A stretch of 64,000 nucleotides of DNA from Phanerodontia chrysosporium (lineage: Eukaryota > Basidiomycota > Agaricomycetes > Polyporales > Phanerochaetaceae), in contig MJGA01000003.1 of the NCBI GenBank assembly GCA_001910725.1, positions 930,001 to 994,000 on the forward strand, read 5' to 3'. The position numbers and the translations under genes were made by a program. This document shows positions 38,433 through 50,644 of this stretch, piece after piece. The notes under the pieces were generated by a model. The model was not told the origin of the DNA. It searched no databases and saw nothing but the letters and a program-made list of their open reading frames with translations. Numbering within the stretch: position 1 is the first letter of the stretch; each line of letters begins with the position of its first letter.

Positions 38433-38785
38433 CGTTGTGGACAAAGACAGACAATGTTCTAATGGATATTCCTACGTATATCTTATGCTATTAACAGAGG
38501 ACTATTATGGGAGCTATATTTAACGGACCCAAAATGCGGAATGGTATAACACAAGAGTTCGGTATCCAACATGGTATGCAAAGAACGATGAAGGTATCTA
38601 TACAAGGTACAGTGAATTGAAGTACGAAGGATTGGACATGAATGAATGTGCCCTCAAGGACCCGAAAATAAGAATAGGGATGGATGCAACGTTAGGTATA
38701 TAATCCAACAAAGAACTTGAAGCCAGCAGGAGAATCTGAACAGGGCCGTGGGACGGAGATTAGTCTGTGCCACGGTCAGCCACCA
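38433..38785. other. 353 bp between convergent genes
   Basis: A/T-richer than its surroundings. No gene is seen; this is presumably 3' UTR sequence of both neighbours. Confidence 0.4.
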
Positions 38786-41700
38786 TCACCACGACGTGTC
38801 GAAACGAGACAAACCTGGTCGCCAGCACTCGGAGATGTACTCCAAGACCTCGACGACTACCGCACTCTTGAACATGAGCGCGTGGTCTGCACCCTTCACG
38901 ACTTGCACCTGGCACTTGTCAGTGCCCATGGCGTTCTCCATCCACCGCACAGCGTTCTCGGCGATACGCTCGTCTCGGTCGCCATACCAGACGCGGACGG
39001 AGTGAGGGTATGCAGAGTACGAAAATCCCCATGGTTGACGGTCGTGGTTGAGGATTTGCAGTAGATCGCCATGCGTGCCTTTCTGGGACTCGGCATGGGA
39101 TGCAGCGATGAGTGCGTTGCCAAGCTGAGCTTGGTACGAGATGCCCGGGGTGGGTGCGGTCTCCGCACGTGGCGAGGGCGGGACAACGGGAAGTGGAGGG
39201 ACTGGCGGCGCAGTGGCCGAACGAGGCGACTTGGGCATGTTTGCGCCGAAAGAGATAGACCGGCGACCAGCTGCGCGTGAACCATCGATCTGTAAGTCGA
39301 TGGACGATTCCGCACCCAGCGACTTCACAGACTTCGCTCTCGCGACCGGAGACGTAGCCTTGATCGTTGCATCCCAATCTACGTCCTCGAGACCAAGGCC
39401 TACCTCGGATGTTCGAGGTGATTGTATCGGCGTCCAGGCTGACGGAGCCATTGCTCCCTTCTTCGAGTTTAGCGAAGAGCTGCCTCCATTGCCACGACCT
39501 TTAAGTGACCCCATGGACCGCAGCGCCTTCAGCTTTCTGCCAGGGCCTGATTGGAGAGGAGCATTGGTGGGACTAGATGGTTGCGTGTTTCCACCGCGAG
39601 CGAAACGCCCAAGAATACCCTTCGACGTTTTCTTGGTGATCGCATGCCACGTCGGCTTGCTCTCGCTGATCGTCCTCTGACGACCGGCAGGTCGATTCAG
39701 GTTGACCGTGCTCTCGAACCTGCCATCGAAGTCCCGGAGGTCGTCATAATCACTAAATCCGCTCGATGCCAGACTGCGTCGTTCCGTGTCCTGAGACGAC
39801 ATCGACTTCGCGGAGCCCATTCGTGGGGACGTGGGGGAGGCTATATGCTCTATGCCCCGAGAAAGCTTCGGCGGCGGCTGTGCCTCGAAGCCAATCCCCT
39901 CATAGGCTAGTGACGGTGGCTTGCCAAGCATCCAGGCTTGGACTTTCCACTCTGCCGCCTGCGCAGTTTTCAGAATGCCGTTGGGGACGTATTTCAGCCA
40001 CTTGTACCCAGCTACATCGCAGAATTAGCATCGTATTTAATAGGAAATCCGTGACTACTTACCACCGTCGGCGCCGCCTACCCAGGGGGCAAGTAGACAA
40101 ACATCTCCTCGAATGCGTTCCGGGAAACGGTTGGCGAAGGCAAGGGCGTATGGTGCACCCGCTGAGTGCGCCATAACGCTGCACTGGTCGATGTTAAGGC
40201 GATCAAGGACCTCCTCGACCACCGACGCCCACTCCGGAATGCCCTTGGCAAGCTTACTCCGCGGACAATCCGTTCTTCCGAGGCCCCAGCTGCAAACACG
40301 CCACCGCTTCAGCAGCCAACTTATAAAAATATTGAGGCCACATACCGGTCGATTGTAATGAGACGGATCCCCAGTAGCTCTGCCATCTCGTCGTAGAGAC
40401 CCATGATATGCCTCACGCATCCCAGACCCAGGAAGACGATGAGAGGAGCGCCAGTCGCGCTGCCGAGGTCAGAGAAACTGACGTTCAGCGGCGACTCCCG
40501 CGACGCGTGCGGACCGCGCGTGAGTCTTAGCACCGTCGTCAACCGGCTCGAGCGCAGATACTGGGCAATAGCCTGCGAAGGCGAGTCGATCGGAGCTTTC
40601 GTCAGGCTCGACAGGTCGAGTGGAGCTGCTGGCGGCGTATCAGGTTCTTCGAGACGGCTGTGTATCGAGGAGCCTGCGCCGCATTCAGAGAGCGGACTCC
40701 TAGTGTACTCTGTGCCGGCTGACTGTGGCCTCGAGAAAGTGTTGCGGACACGCGACTGTTCGCGAGATCCTACAGGTGACTTGGTCTGGAGACGGAGGGT
40801 CTGGCGAACTTCCTCAGCGATGGTATCCACCGAGGAGCGTGATATCAAGTCGTCCGTGCTTTCGAGAGCTGGTGGTGCAGCGAATGCCTGTGTCTTTGCC
40901 TTCTCCTTCAAGTCGGAGACCGAGTATATGGTAAGCGGCCTCGCTCGCGCTTGCTCGAGCGCAGGTGCATGAGTACGAATGATCTCTGAGATGGAGGCGC
41001 CATGGACTTCTTCGGTGGCTCCGGCTCTCTCGGAATCTCCTCGGTAGACGAGCTGAGCGACGCCGGAGGACTATCTTTCGAAGTGAATGAGCCAACACTG
41101 GAGGACATGGAGATCTTCGGCATGGTGAAAACGGGGTTCCGCGTGATGGGCGTCGTTGACGACGTGCGCGACGTCGTGCTGGTAGTACGCGCACCAGAGG
41201 ACCGGGCGTGCTTCTCCTGGCCTTTGCGACGCCTCGGGGACGACGACGGGTCCTTCTCTCCCTCCGAATCGGACTCGCTCTTTTTTCGCGACTTTCGCGG
41301 CAACCCGCCTCCAAGCGTGACGCCTGGCGGAGGCTTCGGCAGCGGCGGGTGGTACAGCGGGTGGTGGGCAGAGTTTTTATGGTGCGAGCGCGCGGAGAGG
41401 CTGTTGAAGGGCGAATAATGGTCATCGTCGCTGGAGCCGTTCATGCCGTCCACCAGGGCGTCCATCGTCTCCACACCCGAAACAGGTGCGGCTACCACGT
41501 CCGAGGACGCGAAGACGCGCCCTCGGAACGAGTAGTCGTCGACAGGGGTCTGCGGCAAGGGGTCGAAGTGACTCAGAGTGGAAGACCCAGAGTCGCGGTA
41601 GGGGTACTTCAAGGTTCTCGGATAGCCGAAGTCCCATGGCCTGTGCGAGGATCCGCTAGTTGTCCGCGAGCGTACCTCGACGTCGTCAAGCTCCATGACT

Positions 41701-42068
41701 GGCCACGGAATGGATTCGTGTTGTCTGTCTTGCGCAAAGTCGTGGTAGAGCCTGTCCTTGCCCTTGGTCTTCGAGGCGGTCTTGCTTATAGAGGACGACC
41801 GCTGTTTCTTGAGTTTATAAGGTCCTGATATGATCGGCTGGTCTACAATCTCAAAGTCGGAAGCGTGATATGGTGACGGCAGGACGGTGTTACTCGTTCC
41901 GGGGCTGCTCTGCCCTACGCATGCGATGTCCGGCTGGGGCGACGCAGACAGAGTGTCAGCCTGGTGTTTCTCTCGCTTGAGTGAAAGGAAAGATGATTTT
42001 TTCGAAGGTCTGTGTGGCGCGGATTCGCTCGTGTCGTGGGCCAGTGCAGAACGCGTCGATGTAGCCAT
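38786..42068 (-). CDS. Alpha/beta hydrolase-fold protein with long disordered extensions
   Basis: About 1,030 residues. The first 400 or so are low-complexity Ser/Pro/Arg sequence (LYHPPLPKPPPGVT, SDSEGEKDPSSSPRRRKG). The hydrolase core has APLIVFLGLGCVRH (oxyanion strand), LLGIRLITIDRWGLGRT, the nucleophile elbow SVMAHSAGAPYALAFAN, and VCLLAPWVGGADG. A disordered insert of about 230 residues then separates this from the last strands (VRVWYGDRDERIAENAVRWM) and the catalytic His in VKGADHALMF. The Ser, Asp and His appear to be present, so it may be an active esterase or lipase-like enzyme; the substrate is unknown. The frame breaks near 40995 and one C restores MAPSISEIIRTHAPALEQ. The start ATG is 42066-42068. 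Introns near 40012-40062 and 40290-40350. Confidence 0.82.
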
Positions 42069-42666
42069 GACAGAGCTGTGGTAGAGAGTCCAAGGATGGA
42101 AACGAGAGTGGTTTTGTATCGAAACGAATGAGGGTATCCAAAGGGTCAAAAGGCGCTGCCGAGGAGCATGGAACGCTCACCGCAGAGCTGGCGAGCCGAG
42201 AAGTCGACGTGCCCGTCGTCGTTCAAGACGGTGAGCGGAAGGTGCGAAGCGCTCTGACAGGAATCGCTGGCCCGCGTCGCCCAAACATTTCTCGCGGAGC
42301 GCCCGCGTGGTAACTGAGTCCTCGATAATTACTTTCAACTTGGCTAATTCAATCTCCAGTGCTCATACGCAGCCAACAACGCACTAGCAGACGGCTCAGA
42401 AGTACTGTACAGAAAATATACACTGCGGAAACATGAGTATGACGAAGTATGCATCACGAGAACGAGAACGGAGCTTGAGATGCAGAATCCAATACGCGAA
42501 GTTGAGGACAGAACGAAGACAAATCCAAGATACAATAAAGATAGAAGTCCACAGCCTAGAAGACTATACAGGAGATGAGAGACAGATTGGAGATGCACTA
42601 GCAGCCTATCAATATCGATGTCTCTCCAGATATGACGCAGACGACTCACAAATGGCGAAGTTATCG
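42069..42666. other. 598 bp between two minus-strand genes
   Basis: Contains the 3' flank of the F-box/LRR-like gene and the presumed promoter of the hydrolase gene. A run of A/T-rich sequence lies at 42330-42560. No gene is supported. Confidence 0.4.
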
Positions 42667-43802
42667 TTACACGCACAGAAGGCTGATGTTCCGAGCGGCG
42701 CAGGCAGTGCTCAGCTGCCGGCATGTTTCTTCTGGCCACCGTCGGAAACCCGACGGCGGCTGGTTGTGGCCGGAGCACGTTTGCAGGACGCGCAGAGAGG
42801 GCAAAGCTCCGGAGTCCAGCAGCTCTACCCAGTCCTGCACATTAAGCTGTGGCGCTCTCCCCAACACCGAGAGTTGCACCAGCGCGCGACACGTGCCGGA
42901 GATGAAGGCGAGTGTTTGTGGATTGAGGTCTACGTCGAACAGACGCAGCTCCCGGATGAGAGACAAGGAGGGTAGGTCCTGTTCGAAGAGCTCCCTGTGT
43001 GCGACAGACCCGCAGGCCTCGTAGCTCAGCGACTCTAGCTGGTCGCAGGACTCCAACAGTGGGAGTGCCACGTCTTCGGGGCTCTGCGGGCTCGATGACG
43101 AGATGCTCAGATGCCGTAGAGATGTCCATGAGTCAAACAGCAGGTCTTCGATGGACCCGGACTCTACGGACACGTCCTCCAGGATGAGTGTTCGTACGCG
43201 CAAAGGTGAAGGCATGTCGGACGGCGTGATGTCAAGGGAAAGATGTGAGAGGCGGAGGGTTCTGAGCGACCTTGCAAAGCGGAACGCGATGGAGTCGTCC
43301 CAGTCGAGAGAGGCAATGCGTCGACATGACACGTCTCCCTTGTCTTGGGATATGGAGGTGCCATCGATATGAAGAGAGGTTACCGAATAGGTGTGACCCA
43401 TCATCTGGATGAATCTCTCCGCGCGAACTGCGAGCTCCCCGCCGAGGGTCACCGTCTGCAGCCCTGGAGGTTTAGCACGAACCTCAGGCCTGCTATGTCC
43501 GCCTCTGTCAGGATGGCGTTCTCGGAGAGGATTGGACGAAGGTCTACGCCACATATGAGGGTCAATAGATGGGGGTTCGCTGATACGGTCCTGGCGAACA
43601 GCGCGCAAGCTCGGAAGGAGTCGAGCCGAGGGCACGCGTACAGGCGTCGCCTAATGGGGCCGACCCAAGCTGGCGAGACGAGGGCAAGCCGAGCAAGGTC
43701 TCTTGGCCACCAGTGGTCCTCGCTTTCGAGAATGACGGGAATGAGGTCGTCCACGATGCGCGGGGACTTGTTCGCGCTGTAACACGACATGTTTGCCGCC
43801 AT
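42667..43802 (-). CDS. F-box/LRR-like protein, hypothetical
   Basis: The start at 43802 gives MAANMSCYSANKSPRIVDDL, followed by IPVILESEDHWWPRDLARLA and LVSPAWVGPIRRRLYACPRL. This is the degenerate F-box-like opening seen in large families of mushroom proteins. The rest is leucine-rich-repeat-like (SLRTLRLSHLSLDI, SLRHLSISSSSPQSPEDV, LIRELRLFDVDLNPQTLAF, SLRVLQTCSGHNQPPSGF). About 370 residues, apparently intronless. One frame break near 43463, where CAGGGC would need one more G to read LQGLQTVTLGGEL. The family is highly expanded and varied in Agaricomycetes. Substrate-adaptor function is inferred only. Confidence 0.72.
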
Positions 43803-44562
43803 GCTGGGTGGTTGAAAGGGGGTCAAACGAGTGAGAGACAAAGCGATAGCTCAGACAACGATGTGAACGAAGTAGTAGTGCAGAAAGACCTGGCGGCCAG
43901 CTGGCAAGAGCATGGCCGACCTAGCAGCACGCTGGTCCTGTGCACCGTCCGTGTCAGAGGCATGTGATCTTCTACCTGCCTCTTCTGGAGAGGCGTCTCT
44001 TTCTGGCATCTCCCGAGTGGCGGCAATCAAACCGTTCCTGAGCCCGACCGAACGGTGCCCTTGCATTTGTTGCCATAGCCCCGTCAATGCCAGCATCGCG
44101 GTGCATTCACCTCCAAAGCACGTTTCTGACGACGACACACAACGAAGCGGAATAAAACTGGTTATACATCCCACGTCGTCGGTATCACAGGACTTGACGA
44201 GCGTGTGTTACGCGCTACTGGCCGAGTTCGACGGCAGCAGGGCCGGGAGTAAGGTTCTTTCCAGAGAGCTTGTCAATCTCTTGATGGTTCCCTCGCTGTA
44301 CAGTCAGGTCGTGAGTGTTTGCGTTCTCTTGTTCCAATGCAACGCTCAGCCACCTTATCTCTCCGAGGCTAGTACAGCGCGGTATGGTATCGCTAGACGC
44401 GCTTGATAGCCTCCTTCAACCCATATGTGTTTGCCTGTTCACACTGCGAGCGTCGTGGCTACTTGTGATGATAGTTTCGCCGAGGGGCAATAAAGCTCCA
44501 ACCCATGGAGCCAGGACCCTTGCCGCAGGGTCACTTCCATCCAGTCGCCTCTTACCTTACCG
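43803..44562. other. 760 bp divergent intergenic region
   Basis: A frame of 165 codons (43912-44406, +) crosses this stretch without recognisable motifs, and its codon pattern is not obviously coding. I treat it as promoter/UTR sequence for the divergent F-box/LRR-like and transporter genes. Confidence 0.4.
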
Positions 44563-46473
44563 ATGTCCATGTCTGACGAGACCAAGTTCACTAAAGAGGC
44601 CGATCCCGCTTACGAAGACCACTTTGGGGCACGAGAAGCTGACCAGGACGTTTTTAGCGACCAAGAAAGTCATGACTTCCAGTACAAGACATTGAGTTGG
44701 CAGGTACAGTGTTCTACATTACCATGCGCAGTCGAGTGCTCAGATTCGAGGGTTGTAGTTCACCGCCTTGCTGATGATTTCCGAGATCGTCAGCAACGGG
44801 ATGTTATCGCTCCCCAATGCCATGGCGGCAGTTGGTACGAGGCTTCTGGCTCCCCCGTTCTCACCCTGATCAGGCTCTGACACCCAGGGATTGTGCCCGC
44901 GTTGGTTCTAACGATATTTTTGGGCATATTTGGCCTGTTCACCGCGAAGCTCTTGATTGACTTCAAGCTGAACCATCCAGGCGTCCACAACATGGGTGCG
45001 CCGAGACAATCGAAGCAATAGTCTCAGTCTCATGCTTGCGACGGACAGGTGACGCCGGCTATGTCCTCTTCGGACCTATCGGGAGAGAAATTCTCTCTGC
45101 AGGTACCATCGTGTTCGCCGTTTTTGCCGCCGTGAGTGCGCCTCGTGCGTAGGTTCAAAGGAGCACAGCTGATACAGATTAGGGTGCGGAGTTGCTGTCA
45201 GGACAGCAAGCACTGTCCACGTTGTCCGACAATGGCCTTTGCGCGGTCTATCTTGTCATCATCTTCGCGGGAGCAACGTTTCTGCTTACCCTGCCCCGCA
45301 CGCTCTCCCAGCTGAGCTGGCTAGGCCTCGCCAGCGTCACGTTGATATTCTTCTGCGGGCTTCTCGCCATGGTCGGCGCAGGCCTGAACCCTATTCCAGG
45401 ACGCATCATCCAAACGACCGTAACGACGAACTTCTACGAAGCTTTCTTAGCTATCACCGGCCCGGTAAGTAATTCACACCACCTGTCGCGAGATCCTGCA
45501 TCCGAATCCTTCACAGGTGTTTGCTTACGCTGGTGCGTTCTGCTATTGGTAACATGCTACCGACATTACCGACGATTGCTGCTCGTGATCGTGCAGGCCA
45601 TTTCATGTCAGTTTCCCTCTAGTAACACAAGTGCTATACGGGGATACTGAGCGCAGCTCTAGGTTTTTCATCTTAATATCGGAGATGCGGAGACCACAAG
45701 ACGCCATGAAGGCAAGCAGTCGATTGAGTATGGGGAAGGGGAGATGCGCTGATCGTTCATCAGGCGGCGTGGTGCCTTCAGGGGTTTGCCACGGTGTTTT
45801 ACAGTGTGTTCAGCGTGGTTGTCTATGTATACCTCGGCAGCACAGTCGCCTCGCCTGCGCTCTTTTCGCTGCCTCCGATATGGGCAAAGGCTACCTTTGC
45901 CATCGGACTCGGTAACTTTTTAATGTACGTACCCCTTTTCCTGCCTTCCCTGCTCGCCACGGGGTGACGATGCAAATCTCCAGGACCGCCGCGTTGTGTG
46001 TACACACTGCCGCGAAGCTCATCTTCATCCGCCTCTTCCGGCACACGCGCCACATCTATTCCCACACGGCGCTCGGCTGGTTCGTGTGGGTCGCACTCTG
46101 CCTCTGCGGCACCGCCGTCGCCTGCATCCTCGCCATCGCGGTCCCGATATTTAGCGACTTGATCGGTATCGCCGCTGCACTGTTTGCGGCGTGGTACACG
46201 TACGGCCTCGCGGGCTTCTTCTGGCTGCATGACGTTTACCACATCGAGGGCGGGACGCGCGCCCTGCGACGGCGGTGGTTCGGCACCCTCCTCGCTGTTC
46301 TCACGATCCTCGCCGGCGCATTCATTTGCGTCGCTGGGACGTACGTCTCGATCAAGGTGGGGACCCCATGCAGTAGCTGCGAAAATCCCACAGACTAACG
46401 CACAACGCAATATCTGCAGCTGATCGTCGATGCATACAAGGCTGGAGCCGTCGGAAAGCCGTTTACGTGCTAG
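44563..46473 (+). CDS. Amino-acid transporter, AAAP (Mtr/neutral amino acid permease-like) family
   Basis: A cytoplasmic, acidic N-terminus (MSDETKFTKEADPAYEDHFG) precedes about eleven hydrophobic segments. TM1 carries the family opening LLMISEIVSNGMLSLPNAMA, then AVGIVPALVLTIFLGIFGLF. Later blocks include EILSAGTIVFAVFAAGAELL, VFAYAGHFMFFILISEMRRP and DAMKAAWCLQGFATVFYSVF. The last TM is LLAVLTILAGAFICVAGTYV. The tail ends AYKAGAVGKPFTC. It most likely moves neutral or aromatic amino acids by proton symport at the plasma membrane. At least eight introns, including a 52-nt GC-AG intron at 45712-45763. All exons join in frame. Confidence 0.88.
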
Positions 46474-46712
46474 CAGATTAGCGTAGAGTGTGTATTGTAC
46501 TAGTAGTAGACCGGGCCTATAGTACTGCTAGGCGCGGATACACTTCGGGAAAAGGACCGCAGCGGGCGCCTGTGGGTGAGCGCGTCGCGTGCCGGTCTGG
46601 GCTGTGCCGTCATCGAGGGCGTGCGTCCGCGGCGCGGCGGCGGCTGGGCCTGGCACCGCCCCCTGAAGCCTGCCCAACCTCCTTTCCTGCGACCGGCGAG
46701 CGACGCGCAGCC

Positions 46713-48247
46713 ATGCCCGCCAGCGACCTGCACACGCTCGAGATCGCGCAGCGGCCGCGCAAGACGTGGGCGCAGGCCGCGAACGCGCTGCTCTTCGTGC
46801 TCGTCTTCAACTTTGGCTGCCTCATGGTCAACGGCTTCCAGTTCACCTGCCTCCTCCCGCTCCGCCTCCTCCCGTTCCCCCAGGCGCAGCGCTGGTACGA
46901 CGAGGGCATCCGCTACAGCAAGGGAGCCTTTGGCACGTTGCTTGGTGCGTCTCCCGCTTCCGGACCCCTCCTGCCACTGACATCATCTCACATCCTTGCA
47001 GTATTCGTCACACAGCTCTTTGCACCGACTTCACTCGTCGTGTCGTTCGAGCGCGACGGCCTGGGAGCATTCTCTGAGGAGGAACTGAGACAGCTCGTCG
47101 TACGAGATGCATCTGGAAGGGTCACAGCCCTGCAGCTCCCGCCGAAGGCGGTTTGGATCGCAAACCATCAGGTTCGTGCTCCTTCCCCTAAACGTCTATC
47201 GGGAGTCCGTTCTTAATTATTTGCCTGCGTAGATTTATGCCGACTGGTGGTACGCTTGGTGTCTGACCTATTTTGCCGGGTCGTACAAGGACGTCTTCAT
47301 CGTGCTCAAGAAGAGTCTCAAGTGGCTACCGATCGTGGGATGGGTAGGTCACTCCTGGTTGGCCTCTGCACGAGATCCTTACAACAAGATATAGGGGATG
47401 CAATTTTACAACTTCATTTTCCTCAGTCGGTCTTGGGCCTCAGACCGGCTGCACCTTGCGAACTCGCTTTCGTGGCTCGGGAGCCGCGCTGAGAAGCGAG
47501 ACACGCCGCTCACGTTCATTCTGTATCCCGAAGGAACGCTCGTGAGCAAAGACACTAGACCTCTGAGCAAGAAATATGCAGACAAGATGGGCATTGTATG
47601 TGGACCGCACAATTGCACCGGCTTCAGTCTACTTACCCGGTATGGCTCTGCACAGCCGGACAACCGGAACATGCTGCTTCCTCGGTCGACTGGGTTACAT
47701 TACTCTTTGAGAGCACTATCACCTCGCATCCCAGTTTGCAGTTAATAGACATTACGGTCGCATACCCAGGTGCGTGGGTCTCGACACGTGCTGGAGACGC
47801 TCTCAACCCTTTCCTGCAGGCATCCCTCCCCTCGGTTACGGGCAGTCATATTATACCTTGCGCTCAATTTTTATGGACAGGGTCCCGCCACCCCAAGTAC
47901 ACATGCACATCCGGAAGTTTGATGTATTGCATGAGGTCCCGATAGGTGACCTGTCCTCAGCCAATCCATCGAAACTTCCGAACGGCTCTGGTGACGGAGC
48001 GAAGGAGACCGTCGAGACCGAGATTCCTCAAGCCGAGAAGGACAAGTTTGACAAGTGGCTCCGAGAGCTCTGGGACAGAAAGGACCGGGATATGGATCGG
48101 TATCTGGAGAACGGCTCGTTCGTCTATGACTCGTCACTGCGCGTGGAGATTCCTATCGCCGTCCGCCGGAGACGCGAGATCTTGGATGCATTCTGCTTTT
48201 TCGTTCCCGCTCTTCTGGGCTGGATGTTCTTTCCTGCGCTGACATAG
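46713..48247 (+). CDS. 1-acyl-glycerol-3-phosphate / lysophospholipid acyltransferase, LCLAT1/Cst26-like
   Basis: A membrane acyltransferase of the PlsC superfamily. An N-terminal helix (ANALLFVLVFNFGCLMVNGF) anchors it. Block I is AVWIANHQIYADWWYAWCL, with the NHx4D catalytic motif. Block II contains YNFIFLSRSWASDRLHL, and block III is FILYPEGTLVSKDTRPLSKK. The C-terminus has a further hydrophobic stretch, ILDAFCFFVPALLGWMFFPA. In animals and yeast these enzymes acylate lysocardiolipin, lysophosphatidylinositol or lysophosphatidate in the ER. The exact acceptor is not readable. The start MPASDLHTLEIAQRPRKTWA is chosen over upstream frame because it is the first ATG before the hydrophobic anchor. 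All five introns join in frame. Confidence 0.88.
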
Positions 48248-48507
48248 AGGCAGAGAGCAGAGGAGCTACACACTATATTTTGATACCATGTACCGGACTG
48301 GCTTGACATACGCCCTCTTTTTGTAATTGTGCACATGTACCATCTCTAGCAATCGGATCTCTGTTCTTGTGGAACGGGTCACGATGGTATGTGCGACGTG
48401 GGCTTCCTCGGGCACTTCAGGGACGGTGCTGACGGCGTGTGCGGGATGTTCGACATTGCGCGACCCGGCCAGCACCGGAAGACGGGCGAGGCGACGGGAG
48501 TGGGTGG

Positions 48508-48888
48508 TCACTGGGTGCCTGCGCCAGATTGACCGCGCTGTTGCTCGATCCGGTTGACCATGAAGAGGCTAGTGTCGAGGAAGCGTTCGACGCAGTTGGC
48601 GAGGCAGCTCGACTCCGATCGCGAAAAGCTGTTACCCGGGGTGCCAGTGACGCACCTGTGCATGGAAAAGCTGAGTCATGGACGGAGCGGGGAATGAACG
48701 GCGTCACGCACTTGTCCCAGCACATGCTCGTAAAGTTGTGGATGCTCGCGTTGAGGCGCTGCTGGGCCTGCTCGTTCTCGACGAACGTCTGGAGCTCCTT
48801 CTGCAAGGAGCACGGGTGTCAAGAGCGCGGAAACGGCGTGAGGGCGGAGCGCACGCACGCGGGTCGCCTCGTCGAACTGGTCAGCCAT
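48508..48888 (-). CDS. TIM8: Mitochondrial import inner-membrane translocase subunit Tim8
   Basis: A small Tim protein of about 87 residues in three exons. Exon 1 is MADQFDEATR. Exon 2 is KELQTFVENEQAQQRLNASI, then HNFTSMCWDKC. Exon 3 reads VTGTPGNSFSRSESSCLANC and VERFLDTSLFMVNRIEQQ. It has the twin CX3C pairs (CWDKC and CLANC) that form two disulfides in the intermembrane space. With Tim13 it chaperones hydrophobic precursors between TOM and the inner membrane. The second intron is joined with a GTGCGT donor so that GACAAG-TGC is restored at the splice. The stop TGA is at 48508-48510. Confidence 0.9.
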
Positions 48889-50644
48889 TGGTCGTGAGCA
48901 AGAAGGAGGAGTTGAGGACAGGGAGGAGGGCGAGTGTGGCAAAGAGCCGAGGACGAACACGCGCGTGGGAATTGATCGAAGAGGGGATCTGAGATGTGCA
49001 TTCTTGCCTGCCTTTTTTGGGCGCTGCTCTTTTGGGAGGCCCGTCTGCTTCTCTCTCTCCTTCCGGTGAGCTCATCCGAGGCGCTCGACAGTGAGAACAG
49101 CCAGGCTTAGCCAAACCGTCGCGTCCTCGCCCTCAAGCACCGCTCCCCGCCTCTCGCCTCCGCAGCGAGCTCGCCTGCCACCGCCTCTCGCGCCTCCTGC
49201 CACACCCCCGTTTTTTTCATCTCGACGTCAGAACCACCCTCCACAACATATCCGCCTGGTCATGCGCCAGTAATGTCCCCCACGGGCTCCAGGAGGAAGC
49301 ATCCGATCCTGCCTTTGCGTTCCGCAGTTAACGGACGGCGCACCTGGGCTCTCTTATCGATGTAGGGCCCAGATATCCCGCCGCAAAGATGCAGGCTGCC
49401 CCCGGCCGGGTGCGTGATTGCAATGTCGCCGGGTTCCCTATGTCTGACAATGGAACAGCAGAGGAACGCCTGCCGTGATTACCCGCCAGCTTCCAGACGG
49501 GGTCCTCTCTGGCGGCCCCGACGAGCCCGCTGTCTGGGAGGGAGCAATAATAGCCCTCCCTGTCGCAGCTGCCTCGCCCGCTCGACTGCCCGTCTTTGGG
49601 TGCGGTGAGATCACCCGTGACGACACGTCGGACGCCGGGCGACGCGCGGACAGGATGGCACCCAGGAGTGTGACCCAACCTTGACGCGACGAAGAGAACT
49701 GCTGCCGGGGCTGCTCGTACGTACAAAAGGCTCGTGCAGATCCCTTGGTATGGCGAGCAGACCAGCCGAGCCTCCCGTGTGTTGTCCGACCAACCGACCT
49801 ACCCGGCCTCCGCGGTTCCATTCGACACTGGCAGAGAAGGCGAGAGGAGAGCGCTCTTGCGAGGGAGGTTCAGATTGTAGCCGGATGGACGGCCGCACGC
49901 ACCCGAGACGAGTTCCGTGTCGAATGAGGGGCCTTCTTGGCCCGGCGGGGATGGGCCCCGTGGACAGAGTGTATTGCAGTCTGTCGGGGGCGAGCGCAGA
50001 GGCTGCGGCATCGAGCATGTACATGTTTAGTGAGCAACGTCTGCTGAGCAGATCTGGATGGGAAATGGGAGGAATATGTGATACACGCGCTGCAGGGACG
50101 GCTCTGTGTTCGAGTGAGATGAAAGCATGTGCACGCCTGGCTGGCTCGCCGGAGATGTGCGCGAGGGCGACGAGGGCGGCGTGCGCTTGTGCGAGTGGAT
50201 TTGCATCCGCGAAGGTAAAGGCGGTCGGAGATCGAGATTCGCTGTGGAATACTTTTCAGCCACAACGGGGTCCGGGAAAGGGACATTTTCGCAGAACACG
50301 GCGCGAGTCTTTCTGCAGCTGTTCCTGCTCGTCTGGCCAGCCTCCGCCTCCGCCTCCGTCTCCCACACGTTCATTCCGCGCTGCGCCACAGTTCATCTCG
50401 CAAGCCTCGTCCGCCGGTAGTTCTGTATGGCCATCGATACTGTCATGGGCTGATGGGGATCAGCGTTGACCAGCACCGTTGCCTCCAGCTGCAGCCCGCT
50501 ACACGTGAGTCTCCTCCGCACTGCGATCTCGCGCAGAGCATGCGATATAAAAGAACGTCTCCAAAGGATTCGGGCGTCTCGACAAGACCGGGTCAGTACT
50601 TGCCTTGCCTCGTCTCCCGCTCCTCTCCCCCGTAGCTCTCCTTC
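48889..50644. other. 1.76 kb divergent intergenic region without a supported gene
   Basis: The longest intergenic stretch of the window. 49100-49260 is strongly C/T-rich with a poly-T run, as in a fungal promoter or 5' UTR. A frame of 262 codons at 49681-50469 (+) begins with a non-ATG codon, has no recognisable motif and is rich in Arg, Ser, Cys and Gly. I reject it as a gene but cannot exclude an unknown transcript. No tRNA B-box was found. Confidence 0.4.

Noticed and set aside
43912..44406. A 165-codon plus-strand frame
   Set aside because: No motif or splice pattern, and it lies in the divergent promoter region between two genes.
49681..50469. A 262-codon frame on the plus strand
   Set aside because: It starts at a TTG codon, has no recognisable motif and looks like out-of-frame translation of GC-rich DNA.
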